Assembly: GCA_964007475.1 (NCBI GenBank) | Contig: OZ023273.1 | Coordinates: 63,560,108-63,624,107, forward strand | DNA length: 64,000 bases | Origin: Hybos culiciformis | Lineage: Eukaryota > Arthropoda > Insecta > Diptera > Hybotidae | Reading direction: 5' to 3' | Shown here: positions 1 through 10,398 of the stretch, in pieces | Position numbering within the stretch: the stretch's first letter is position 1 | Layout: each line of letters opens with the position of its first letter | Notes under the pieces: generated by a model | Told to the model about the DNA's origin: nothing | The model's database searches: none | Seen by the model: only the letters and a program-made list of their open reading frames with translations | Made by a program: the position numbers and the translations under genes

Positions 1-505
1 TAAAAATTCTCCGTCACCAGCAGTATTTTAGCTTTATTCTGCGTTTGATATTTTTTATTATCTTTTACTTTACTGCAGAATCTCAGCAAATATGTTCAAG
101 TTTTTCTACGGCTCAATTGGGCCAACAAAACTCAAAACATATCAAAAAATTACTTCAGTCGAGATTGTATTAACTCTAGAATCAAAGCAAAACCAAGACC
201 CATTTTCCGCATTGAGGGCTCTTAATGCACTCTATTTGTTTTTTGTTTATTTGAAAAATAAATATCCTTTCACTTCAAATTTATGTTTACTGACATTAAT
301 GAAACAAGTAGTGTATAAGGTAATTTATGTTTATCATTATTTGCGGAATAATATTAAGTTCAAAAAATAAGTCGTACATTAAAAAATTATTACAAATTAT
401 AATTTCCAAGAAATGTGTACAAAATTCCTAAAATTTACATTTACAATATTTAGAAACTTCCTCACACTTTTAAAACGAATTGTTTTTACGTTTAGTTTTC
501 CACAG
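1..505. other. AT-rich sequence, no supported gene
   Basis: A 92-codon open frame starts at the ATG at 92 on the plus strand, but its product has no recognisable domain and its composition matches the surroundings. No convincing splice sites frame it. I see no supported gene here. Confidence 0.4.
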
Positions 506-1011
506 GTTTTCTTATTTTTGTTCAACATGTTCACAGTTTTTGATGTAATTTGAAGGGACTCTATGACTTTTTTGTCTAACACTTTTTTTTCAAAATTAAA
601 TTTTGAGAAATATCAATTTTTGGAAAACTCTGCATACAGTCGGTTTTAATGCCGCGTCTCAGAAATTAACCAGTAATGCCATTTTAAAGACAATTGAATG
701 TAGATAATTTTGCGCTATATAATTTTATCCATAAGATAACGGAAAGGGTCAAAAATTGTCTGTGAAAGTCATAAATACAAGCGGTTCTAACATATTTTCT
801 AGCATTTTTAAGCTATTTTTATGACTTTCAAAGGGGATTTTTGACAATTTTTTCCTTATCGTAGGGATAAAATTATCTCCGCAAAATTATCTACATTCAA
901 ATGTCTTTAAATTCTGAGACGCGACATTAAAACCGGCTGAATGCAGAGCTTTCTCAAAATTTAATTTGGGGAACAATCTTTTTTGTCATGTTGAACAAAA
1001 ACTAAGAAAAC
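506..1011. repeat. Foldback (long inverted repeat) element
   Basis: Two arms pair over about 500 bp. Blocks such as ctctgcatacagtcggtttt (left) and aaaccggctgaatgcagag (right), the run around gaatgtagataattttgc, and tgtctgtgaaagtcataaa all recur in reverse complement on the other side of a centre near 790. The outer ends pair again through gttttcttatttttgttcaa against its complement near 985-1010, with a left-arm insertion or right-arm deletion in between. No clear target-site duplication was seen. Probably a decayed non-autonomous DNA element; the superfamily is unknown. Confidence 0.7.
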
Positions 1012-1343
1012 GAGGCTGTCGCAGACCTTTCCTATATCTATTATATACATACAATATATACAGATAACAGTCATAAGAAAAAAATTAATTTGGAACTTGA
1101 AGGAAATTGAAAAAAATCCTTTAAAAGTTTCTAATTCATATTTCCAGATTTCCAGGCAGTGGTTATCCAGCAATTTTGGCAAAATAACATGTTGAATGTT
1201 TGTTAAAATTTTATTTACAAATCACTTTGAAATTAATAGTAGATTGCAATACATGTTATGAAAATTTGTTATTAATTGCGAGTTGTGTATACACACAAAC
1301 ACATAGACACGAGTCATATTTATATCACGAGACCGAAGGTCGA

Positions 1344-1586
1344 GGGAATTTTTCCACGTTGATTATCCTTTAATTTTTCTTTCTTTTACAGATAAAAGAA
1401 GAAAAGGGAATTTTTCCACGTTAATTATTCTTTAATTTCTCTTTCTTTTACAGATAAAAGAAGAAAAGGGAATTTTTCCACGTTAATTATCCTTTAATTT
1501 GTTTTTACAGATAAGAGAAGAAAAGGGAATTTTTCCACGTTATTTATCCTTTCATTTCTCTTTCTTTTAGAGATAAAAGAAAAAAA
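1344..1586 (+). repeat. Tandem array, 4 units of about 63 bp
   Basis: Four consecutive units begin with gggaatttttccacgtt and end with a pyrimidine tract, then ttttacagataaaagaagaaaa or a close variant. The third unit is about 6 bp shorter. Units 1-3 contain a run resembling a 3' splice acceptor (pyrimidines then cag); unit 4 has tag. The array is absent from the copy near 45.4 kb, so it expanded inside copy 1. Confidence 0.85.
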
Positions 1587-1663
1587 GGGAAATATTGTGA
1601 GTGTGAGAGATATTATTTTTGTTCATAGTATTACGCAGTTCAAAATGAAGTAAGTAAATACAA

Positions 1664-1728
1664 TATAGGGAAATGTAAATACAATTTACATCACAGGGAA
1701 ATGTAAATACAATTTACATTTCCCTATA
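1664..1728. repeat. Small hairpin in the dispersed repeat
   Basis: The stretch tagggaaatgtaaatac appears twice in direct orientation and once as its complement (tttacatttccctata), so the segment can fold into a hairpin with a direct-repeat loop. Confidence 0.6.
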
Positions 1729-1830
1729 ATTGCATGTGTATTGATGCATGTAATGGATCATTTACCGAGCTAAATTTGCGAATATAAATACAACTTACCG
1801 AAGGCATGCACATTAAAATTTAAAACTATA

Positions 1831-4300
1831 TAATGGCTAAGTATACCTAATCCAAACTTTTCCATTTTTCTATTCACATCATTCATTCATTAACACTATA
1901 TTTTTAATTTTTAATAATTCATTTTAATATTACGTGACATCATTACACAGAGTTATTAGCATATTATGAAAAACATTGTCATAATTATTATAATTTTCAA
2001 TATCTTAAGAAAGAATAATATAGAAATTGTTGAGGAAAAAGAATAATAAACAAGAAAAAGAAAAATAATTTTTCCTACAAAAGATATTTCAAAGATTGTT
2101 TAAAAATATAAAAAAAAATTTTCTATTTTTTTTTTATGTGCTCCAAAAATACATATAAATATTTTCAATTTAAATTTATAAATAATTTTTTTGGTGATTA
2201 TGTAAACACTTAAAATTTTTTCTGCTGACTTTCAATATTTATGGGTTTTGGATTTTTTTTGGATTTTGTTGAATTTGTTTTTTAAATTTATGTCTTTGCA
2301 GAAAAAATTTAAATTAGTAGATATTTTGGTTTAATTTTTTTTTTAAATAAACAGCGGGATTGCAATCATTACGTTGTTCTTAGATTCTGTTTAGTAGAAA
2401 TATAGTTTCTACCGAGAATTATTATAGGTTATAAGTGTATAAATTTGAGTACTCATTTATTGGAAATAATTTGTACAATTTACAAAAAATTTGTATTATT
2501 TATCTCAAACATTCTTACGAAGGATGACTAATAATTACAACAATTTTATTAAAAATCTTTGATCAATTTTTCATATGATTAAGTCACACAAAAAATAAAA
2601 AATTGTTCTAGTTTTATTTATTATGATACTAAAATATATACAAAACTTTCAAAATCTGATTTACGATACAATTTCCTTATTGTGTGGGAAGTTAACTTAT
2701 AGTGAAAAAATAATTATGGACATAGTACATACTTTAAACGCTCGATAATAACGAGTCAAAATTGATTAAAATATTAACAACATTTAAATAAAATATGATC
2801 ACAAATCGAATGTCATTATTTGTGGCGTACAAATTGATGGTATTTTTTAAGCCATCAGTAAGATGAAATTAATTGGAAATTAATTGTTTCATATTTGAAA
2901 CAATTAATCCTCAATAAATATAAAATTATTTATTTATAAAAAACACAACCCATAAAAATTTAATGAAATTTGAAATATATATCTTAAAATAAAAGTTTTA
3001 AATTAATCAAAAAAATTAGTGAAATATGAAAATTGAAAATGTAAAAATTAACATTTCATACTAAATGTATCTACATATAACAATTTTTTTATTTTTTTTT
3101 ATTTGCGGAACTTCATTTTATATTGTGAGCTATAAATTTGGGAGCTATAATAATATATTTAAAGAAAAAAAAAATTCTTATCCAAATAAATCTGATCCCT
3201 AAACAATAAAAATAACAATATAATAAATGATTGTAAATATATACACATATATATATTTTGTACTTATAAAATCGAACATACATAATATTATATAGTACTA
3301 TAAATATGTATTTACTATACATAAATATATTTATTTTTAAATAAATACGAAAATATAAATATTTATAGTCATTCATCGCATAATAGATACAAAATAAGCG
3401 AAAGAATATAATATGTATACAATGTACGTACATAATATACCATACATAACTAGATATAATTTTATTTTATTATTATATTATATTTTTGTGTATAATTTTT
3501 TTTTTTATCAGAAAAACAAATTTTCCAAATGATAATATTAAAAATTAGATAATTTAGAATCTTAGCTATCTATAGGCATATTTGGATATTTTTAATATAT
3601 AGTTAAAGTAAAAATTTCGATTTTGCCTATTCGAAAGTTTCCAATATAATATTTACAGTTTTTATACATATTGTACAAATATTTTACGTTTTTATTTTAG
3701 CCCTCTTAATATTTTTTTAACATATTTTGAGGACTTATAAATTGTTATTTAAGAACTTATTTTCCTGTTCCAATCACCGAGATACTTTTTCACTCTAATA
3801 TCGTTCCGCTCTAATACCTGTATTCTTTTGAGATTTTTTCATGTATTAAACAAAAACAGAATGGAAAAGCCAGTTATTATATGGTGTAAGAATAAAAAAT
3901 ATAGTTTACAAATTTTGGTTATCTTATTTTGATTATATCTTATTTTGCACTCGGCGGAACGGTTATATTATCTGGATTTTGGATGGAAGTGGGTTGTTTT
4001 GAGTATAATTTATTGTTAAATTTTTGAATAAAAAAAAATATAATAAATAAATATTGAAATTATAAGTATAGCATTTAAAATTTAATATTTATTATATTTA
4101 AGAATCATTAAAAAAGTAGAAAAAATAAATATTTTTATAAACTTTTAAAAATTTGAAATAATATCTAAATTTGTTTAGGTGTTAATTCTACTTATTTTAC
4201 TATTTCGAAGTTTATTTTTATTAACATAACTTTTTGTGTTTTGATTTTAAATATTTGTTTAATGAAAATTTCCTTAGATCCGATAAAGAGTTTTATAGAA
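1831..4300. other. AT-rich sequence, no supported gene
   Basis: Low-complexity A/T runs dominate. The 106-codon minus-strand frame at 3113-3433 is tyrosine/isoleucine/phenylalanine-rich, as expected from translated AT-rich DNA. No splice-framed exon, repeat with clear ends or RNA gene was recognised. Confidence 0.5.
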
Positions 4301-4303
4301 TAA

Positions 4304-4555
4304 ATAACGCTAAAAATTGTACAGCTCAATATTAGGTAAATTTTGGTACGTGATATCGATCTTAACTTATGGTTGCCCAGGAAATCTATCTAATTCTTGG
4401 TAGGCAATGACAGATCATATTAGTTTTGCAGAATTTATCGCTAAAAATGGTACAGTTCAATGTTACAAGTAAATTTCAGTACGTGATAACGAGATTATGT
4501 CATGGTTGCCCAGGAAGTCTACGTAATTCTTGGTGGACATGGACAATGATAGTTC
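4304..4555. repeat. Tandem duplication, two copies of about 127 bp
   Basis: Copy 1 runs from about 4304 and copy 2 from about 4432. Matching landmarks are cgctaaaaattgtacag / cgctaaaaatggtacag, tacgtgata, atggttgcccaggaa and aattcttggt. The copies have diverged by roughly 15-20 percent and are less AT-rich than the surroundings. A 62-codon minus-strand frame spans copy 2 but is not conserved as a frame in copy 1, so I do not call it a gene. Confidence 0.75.
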
Positions 4556-5058
4556 GAATGGTAAAATCCTTCGATTGTAGTTTAAAAAATTTTCTCTTTC
4601 ACTAATAGTTTCTATTCGCGCGTTGCCTGATAATGGACAATGCTCCATCAATAATTTTGTTATTAAGCCTATTTCGAATCTTTTATTGTTGATTAGACCT
4701 AATAGAACCTCAAAGAAAGAATGAATTTATAAAATTTCTGCATTCAAATGTTATGTTTTATAAGTTACTAGTAATTATAATTAAGCCCGTTTTACTTGAA
4801 TACAATGTGCCTAGATTCCAAACGAAAGTTTTATGAATGTTCGAAGTGTTAGAAAGAGAGTCAAATTTTAAATCTTAGTACAACAGAGAGTACAATGATA
4901 CATTTTACAGTTGAATGTGATTCAAATAATTTTCATAGGCATTATTTTAATTCGTTTTTTTTTTGTTTTTGTGCCTTTTGGGAGAAATTTTAGAACATAA
5001 TCAATCATACTCATATGCTTCTGTACCTTGTTCATCTATGTCTGAAACGACCGAATCG

Positions 5059-5333
5059 ATAGTTGCCCAAATGAGATTTGACAATCTAACATTTGCCCAC
5101 GGACATTTGCCAATCTGACATTTGACAAATTTTTTGGCTTAACAAAACTTATACTCAGCTAAAAAACACTTTTTTTTTTGAAAAAATTTACCTATAAAGT
5201 TGGAAATAAATTTGTTTCAATTTGGAAAAGGTGTGAACAGGAACGGGGGACTCAAATATCGGATTGGCAAATGTCAGATTGTCAAATGTCCGTGGGCAAA
5301 TGTCAGATTGTCAAATGTGATTTTGGCAACTGT
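5059..5333. repeat. Foldback built of short internal repeats
   Basis: The left arm (about 5059-5135) and right arm (about 5256-5333) are reverse complements at roughly 85 percent, separated by about 120 bp. Each arm is made of alternating catttgcc and catttgacaatctg-like units, and the outer ends pair as agttgcc with ggcaact. Likely a small non-autonomous DNA element; no target duplication could be fixed. Confidence 0.75.
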
Positions 5334-5339
5334 CTGCCC

Positions 5340-5552
5340 CCCAATTGGCATGGAATATATTATATAAATTTTTTCCAAGATGCTCCCGTCTTGAGTAAAC
5401 CTCCGGGACGACCCTGGAAAATAGTTTCGTTAAGTTATTTTCTAGGTCATAAAAATGACAGATTTCAAATTTCATCCAAAACGGTTCAGCAATTTCAGAG
5501 AACGTTGCGGACAAACAAACAAACATTTGCATTTTATTATATTAGATAACTG
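5340..5552 (+). mobile_element. Non-LTR retrotransposon 3' tail fragment
   Basis: The segment contains atttcatccaaaacggttca followed by acaaacaaacaaacattt and ends in ttttattatattagat. This phrase (substrate pairing line, then acaaacaaac, then an AT-rich end) is typical of the 3' ends of animal RTE-like non-LTR elements and the SINEs that use them. Only the tail is present. Two overlapping open frames here (5178-5549 plus, 5311-5532 minus) are by-products of this repeat and the adjoining foldback. Confidence 0.55.
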
Positions 5553-7147
5553 TTTAAGATTACCTAAGCCTATTATATAAAACAAAATTCTTTTACTGTG
5601 AAGTATTGATTTCACAAATAAAAAAACATTTCAAACTGATCATTTTTATTTTCATAATATGTATATGTATACATTACAACATAGAGAAATTATAAATTTG
5701 TAATTCATTAAAAAGAAAATATATAAATATCTTCTACAACATAACATATATCTTTTCCATAAAGAATTTTCATTACATGAAACAAAGTATGTAAAAAAAA
5801 AAAGAAAAAACACAACAAAAAAAAAATCATCTCAAATTAATAACAAGAAATTAATTTCTTATTATTTATCTTTGCAAAAACATTTGAAGGATTTTTGATA
5901 ATTTTTTAATTTACTTTTTATGAAATTTCAGGAAAAAGAAAAAGTTAATTTTTTGTTTTTTTTTTTATTATTGGATTTCTAAATTATTTAAGATAAAAAT
6001 GAAAATTTCATCTATTAAATTTCCATTATAGAAACTTAAAACTTTTTTTTATAAATTTATAGATAGATTTAGTACGATTTCTATAGAATTGATAATAACA
6101 TTGCTTCTTATTTTATCCGTATATTCTGAACATAATTTGGGTTCTAACTGAGCCATAACTCGAGAAGAAATTGAAGGAATTTTATATATCGAATAGCCGA
6201 ACAAACTTTTTAATGAAGCATAGAGTCATTGAATTTATAAACATAATATATATCAAAGATCACGTTTTTTTTGTTATTTATTTGAACAGCTTTAATTAAA
6301 ATGAATTTGTATATAAAGTTATAAAAATATAAGCTATTGTAATATTCATTTGAATTTTCCTAAAAATTTTTTTGTTTTAATAAGAAAATAATAGATATTT
6401 TCTTTGTTCTTTATTAAAGAAAACAGTGAAATTTTCTTTTTGATAATTTTTTTTTTTTTAACAATGTAGGGATATTCTATAGAGGCCGTCCAATACTGGT
6501 TTGGTTTTTGTTTTTCATGTAATAAAACTTTTGTAATTATTGTATAAGGAAAATTGTTTACCTTTATAAATACGACCCTAAGATATTATATATATTTTTT
6601 ATGACTATATCAAATCAATTTTTTTTTTGTTTCAGACTTATAATATTAAATAAATAATTAAATATAATTAGGAAAAGAATTCCTTGTAAAAACTGAACTT
6701 TAAAATAATTAAAACAATAACCACTTTTATATAGTTAAAGAAAATATATTTGTGGATATACTTAAGCTTAGATTTATTATATTTTCTTTAAGACCTTGTA
6801 TAATTTATTGTTCTCCAAAATGATTTTAATCATAATCTTAAGTGTAATAAAAAATAATTAATTGCTGAATAAAAAGGATGGATTTCGTATAAAGATACTT
6901 AAAAAAAAAAAGAAATTAGAAAATCTGGTAAATCTAATAAATCTTATTAAAGTGACTGCGAAAAATCGTGAAATATTCCGGGAAATCGATCGTAAAACCG
7001 TAACAGTAATTGTCAATCTCTTGCCTGTTTTATAATGTTAAGATAGATATTCGATTGCCATATTTTAATATAATATTAATGTTAAATTATTTAAATTTTT
7101 ACAAAATTTTTTTGTATTTCTCTTCTTTTTAGACTTAAATTTACATT
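5553..7147. other. AT-rich sequence, no supported gene
   Basis: Homopolymer A/T runs and short AT motifs throughout. Nothing resembling an exon, RNA gene or bounded repeat was found. Confidence 0.5.
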
Positions 7148-7155
7148 GTCTATGG

Positions 7156-7448
7156 CAGCGGTTCTGAAACTTTTTGAACTGTCTTCCAAAGGCATAATAA
7201 TATAATAAATTATAAAAAAACGAACATTGCTAGTGGAACGGGTTGACTTGTTTCTTATTTTTACATAATTCTTGTGTGAATAGTGTACAAATATGTCATA
7301 GTATGAGTATTTGCTTCCAGAAGCAGTCGTGATCAGTGAGGTTTCAAAACAACAAATTAATTTCAAATATTAATTATTAGCCCGCGGATCCCTTTGTATT
7401 GGCTCGCGGAACTCCAGGGCTCCGCGGAGCACACTTTGAGAAACGCTG
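7156..7448. mobile_element. hAT-like MITE with 8-bp target duplication
   Basis: The left end is CAGCGGTTCTGAAACT and the right end, read in reverse complement, is CAGCGTTTCTCAAAGT, giving imperfect terminal inverted repeats that start with CAG as in many hAT elements. The flanks are gtctatgg (7148-7155) and gtctatgt (7449-7456), an 8-bp duplication with one mismatch. The 293-bp body is GC-rich near its right end (cgcggaactccagggctccg) and has no transposase. Open frames across it are spurious. Confidence 0.8.
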
Positions 7449-7456
7449 GTCTATGT

Positions 7457-8921
7457 GACCAAGTTAAAAAAAAATTTATATTGCCATGATATCATATTGT
7501 CATTGAAAGAAGTTATATATGAACATTATGTATATCTTTTGTATATTAGATATAGTTATATTTTAGAAAACAATTCAAGCATATTTAGATTATTTACGAA
7601 AATTAGAAATGCATTCAAGTATAATTACTTGTTCACTATTTTTTGTTTATAATGTATATGAAAATATTATTTTCTTAAGAAAGTTTGCGCTTGATATTTT
7701 ATTTATATTTGATATTATGGGCTTTTATACTTTTTGGTTTTGAAATACGTAACAAAAATGAAATAATATATAACTTCATATAAAACAAGTAAGAAATAAA
7801 CACCTATTGAAATACTTAAACTAAATAGAAAAATAATATTCCATGATAGATATTTTATTTTTTTTCTATAGATATCACATTTCTATTACTGGCTATTACA
7901 TAAGAGCAAGAAATTTTTTCTACGGAAATTTCATTGGTCATATTATATTTATATGTAAATGTTCGTATGAAAATATATATAAATTCGTATGTAAATGTTA
8001 TATGTGTCTGTATCAATTTCCGTATAGGGAAAGAAACGAAATATTTAACTGGTTAAGATTCCAGTTTTGCTACCAGTTCTAGTTTCATTAATTTGCTGCC
8101 GTACATATATATGTAGTTTTGTATTGGCTTGCCAATAGTCATACTCTTTTGAATAATAGATCATTAAATAGTTTGTTCGACAGAACCAGTTCTTCGACAA
8201 TCTTGGGAGTGCCAGTAAATCGGTAATTTCTCGCTCGCCTATAATTATTATATTCAAATTATTTATCACATTTTGGTTTAAAAAAAATTTGAATTTCAAA
8301 GTACATAAAAAAAAAAAATCATTTTTCACTAGTTTCACTCGTTTAAGTATTAAATGCGATTCGCTAATTTGAGAGACTTTCAAATGAATAAAATAAAGTA
8401 CCAAAAGCTTTTATAAAATTAACATAATTATTTCTTTGCAAATTTCATATTTTTCTTGCTCTGTTGAGCGGAAAAGTAAATGCATATCTCAGTGTATACT
8501 GCAACGATGCATATCGTACTTATGTTAAATTTAATATAATTAGTAGTATACATATCTCTTTTATTAACCCTTATTCAATTTGAATCAAAGAAATTCTGAA
8601 AGTACAAAATTTTAATAAAAGAAAAAAATATTGTTGTTCTTGAATGTAGTTTGTTTGTGCTATGTGAGACTATAAAGAAATAAGCTTTAAATTTCAAGAT
8701 CTCTATTGTTATGTTAAAGGCAAAAAGAGTTAAGAAGAGATAATAAAAGTTAACAAAATTTCTTAAAATATTATTTCAGTTCATGAAATCAAATATTTTA
8801 TCCGGTGATGATTGAAATAATTTTTCTCTATTGTATAGGTATATTAATAATCTTAATCTCTTGTTTCTCTTTATTCTCGATTAGAGAATTTGACATTATC
8901 CATATGTGTATGGATATGATA
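7457..8921. other. Mostly AT-rich, no supported gene
   Basis: The part at 8040-8240 is less AT-rich and carries a minus-strand frame (8045-8404). Its product is not recognisable and its first half is lysine/phenylalanine-rich, so it is left uncalled. Confidence 0.4.
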
Positions 8922-8929
8922 GGACCCTG

Positions 8930-10390
8930 CAGGGCCGAATGGTAGTATTTTGTCGTCTGGAGCAAACTTCTTGAAAAAGCGCCTATTGTAAAAATCAAAA
9001 AGAAATATAAAACATAAACTATGCAATTCGCTAATTATGTATTTTCAGATAATAGTTATGTACATAAAATAAAAATTTAATTAATTAATGGCACCCTTCG
9101 GAACTTAATTTCTTCAAAATCTTTTAGTAGAGCCTCATAATCCAAAGATTCAGCGATGGTGCTTTGAATGGACATCAATGATAAGCCCACTAATCTTACT
9201 TGTCCCATTGCTGATCTTAAAAAATTTTGCATTATTTTTAGTTTGGAGAAACTGCGTTCTCCAGAAGTCACTGAAATATGTAAAGTTAGCAGGATCCTTA
9301 AAGAAATGCATATATTCGGGAATATAGTAGTCAGAATGTTCTTGGCTAAATAATTTAGTATTTCTAGTGGGTACATATTAGTTGGCAATAGTTTAGCTAA
9401 ATTTATTATTTCATCGCAAAGGTCAATACCATCAATATCTTTATTGTCACCATTAGTTAATATTAACTGCAAATCCTTGCAGTATTTTAATGTTTCCGAT
9501 TTATCTTTATATTTTAACTAATAAATATTATATAGAAAATCGTAATATTTAGTATATTTTTCTATTTGCTTATTTAGTATATTTTTCTATTGCTGTGATT
9601 GATGTAATGGCAGTGTCAATAATGAAATTAAAAAAATTTATTTTGTAGTTGTATTGCGGATCTAACATCGGATCATCTGCAGCTTGGTACTCGAATTATC
9701 TTTTTTACGACGTGTTCGAACAGTTCCGACAACTGGAAAACGTCCATCAATTTCCATTGTTTCAGCCATATTTTCGGCTTCATCAATAACGTTCAGAAAA
9801 TTTGCATCTGATCGATAATCTTGAAAAATATCCAAAACCACTTTCAAATACCTATTGCATGTTAATAAATTTACTTTCGGGTTTTGCATTATTTTTGATA
9901 TGATATTTATTTTGCTTAGAATGTCGTACCAAACAACGATGCTGCAAATAAATTTGAAACAAGATATATGTTTCGCTAGTCTAAATTTGAAACCTCTAAA
10001 TTTGAAACGTCTTAATTTGAATTTCCACCAATAAAAAGCCAGTAAAACATTTCACAGTGACGATACCAATATTTTATTCCTCCAATTTTAGTGGATTGCA
10101 AAGTCTACTTTGTTAAAAAAATTTAATTTTGTTTAATAAAATATAATTTAATATATTGAAATAATTTGAGATATTGAAAAATTTATTTATGAATAGCAAA
10201 AGCAAAAATGATCAAAATAGAGATTGTATGTAGTTATGCGCATTATATAAACATTAGTTTAGTATGATAGTTTTATCAGAAAAAAATTTCTCGACAAAAA
10301 TTAAATTTGGGAGAAAAGGCGCCTTTTTTTCAGTATAATTCTACCGCCTGGATCGGTTGCTCCCTCGCTCCACCCATAAATCCGGCCCTG
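8930..10390 (-). mobile_element. Decayed hAT transposon with 8-bp target duplication
   Basis: The ends are CAGGGCCGAAT on the left and its inverted partner ATCCGGCCCTG on the right. The flanks GGACCCTG at 8922-8929 and at 10391-10398 are identical 8-bp direct repeats, the hallmark of hAT insertion. At 1461 bp it is much shorter than an autonomous hAT (usually 2.5-5 kb) and encodes only remnants of the transposase C-terminal half on the minus strand. Both ends also share a gcgcctttt / aaaaagcgcc block about 70 bp inside. Confidence 0.9.
9077..10005 (-). pseudogene. hAT transposase remnant (ZMYM-like hAT group)
   Basis: Reading the minus strand from 10005, an open stretch gives CSIVVWYDILSKINIISK and then AENMAETMEIDGRFPVVGTV, phrases typical of the middle of hAT transposases related to ZMYM-type proteins. 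After the stop near 9662 comes an AT-rich degenerate stretch with an in-frame stop. The frame then resumes to 9077 with SVTSGERSFSKLKIMQNFLR, the hAT C-terminal dimerisation signature. The N-terminal part, including any zinc finger and the first catalytic residues, is missing. The fragment lies within the terminal repeats of the 8930-10390 element. Function is certainly lost. Confidence 0.85.
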
Positions 10391-10398
10391 GGACCCTG

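Larger units (their letters stand above)
1225..1830 (+). repeat. Dispersed repeat, copy 1 (second copy near 45.4 kb)
   Basis: Blocks here recur at 45375-45790 in the same order: gaaaatttgttatta, a cgagttgtgtatacacac-like stretch, tatcacgagaccg followed by aggtcgag, then the tail catttaccgagctaaatttg, aaatacaacttaccga and catgcacattaaaat. Copy 1 is longer because it holds a four-unit tandem array and a small hairpin in its middle. No reading frame is shared. This is a dispersed interspersed repeat of unknown class. Confidence 0.65.

Noticed and set aside
92..370. 92-codon plus-strand open frame near the left edge
   Set aside because: No recognisable domain, no splice context, and composition like the flanks. 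It could be chance.
1343..1586. The roughly 63-bp array as a CRISPR-like repeat
   Set aside because: Units are contiguous and nearly identical throughout, with no unique spacers; it is an ordinary tandem repeat.
5178..5549. 123-codon plus-strand frame
   Set aside because: It overlaps the foldback arm and the non-LTR tail, and includes the translation of inverted repeat units.
7091..7366. 91-codon minus-strand frame
   Set aside because: It runs through the left end of the hAT MITE and its flank; no coding similarity.
8045..8404. 119-codon minus-strand frame
   Set aside because: The second half has a fairly normal composition, but the first half is AT-driven and no domain or splice signal could be assigned. 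Weakly suspicious only.
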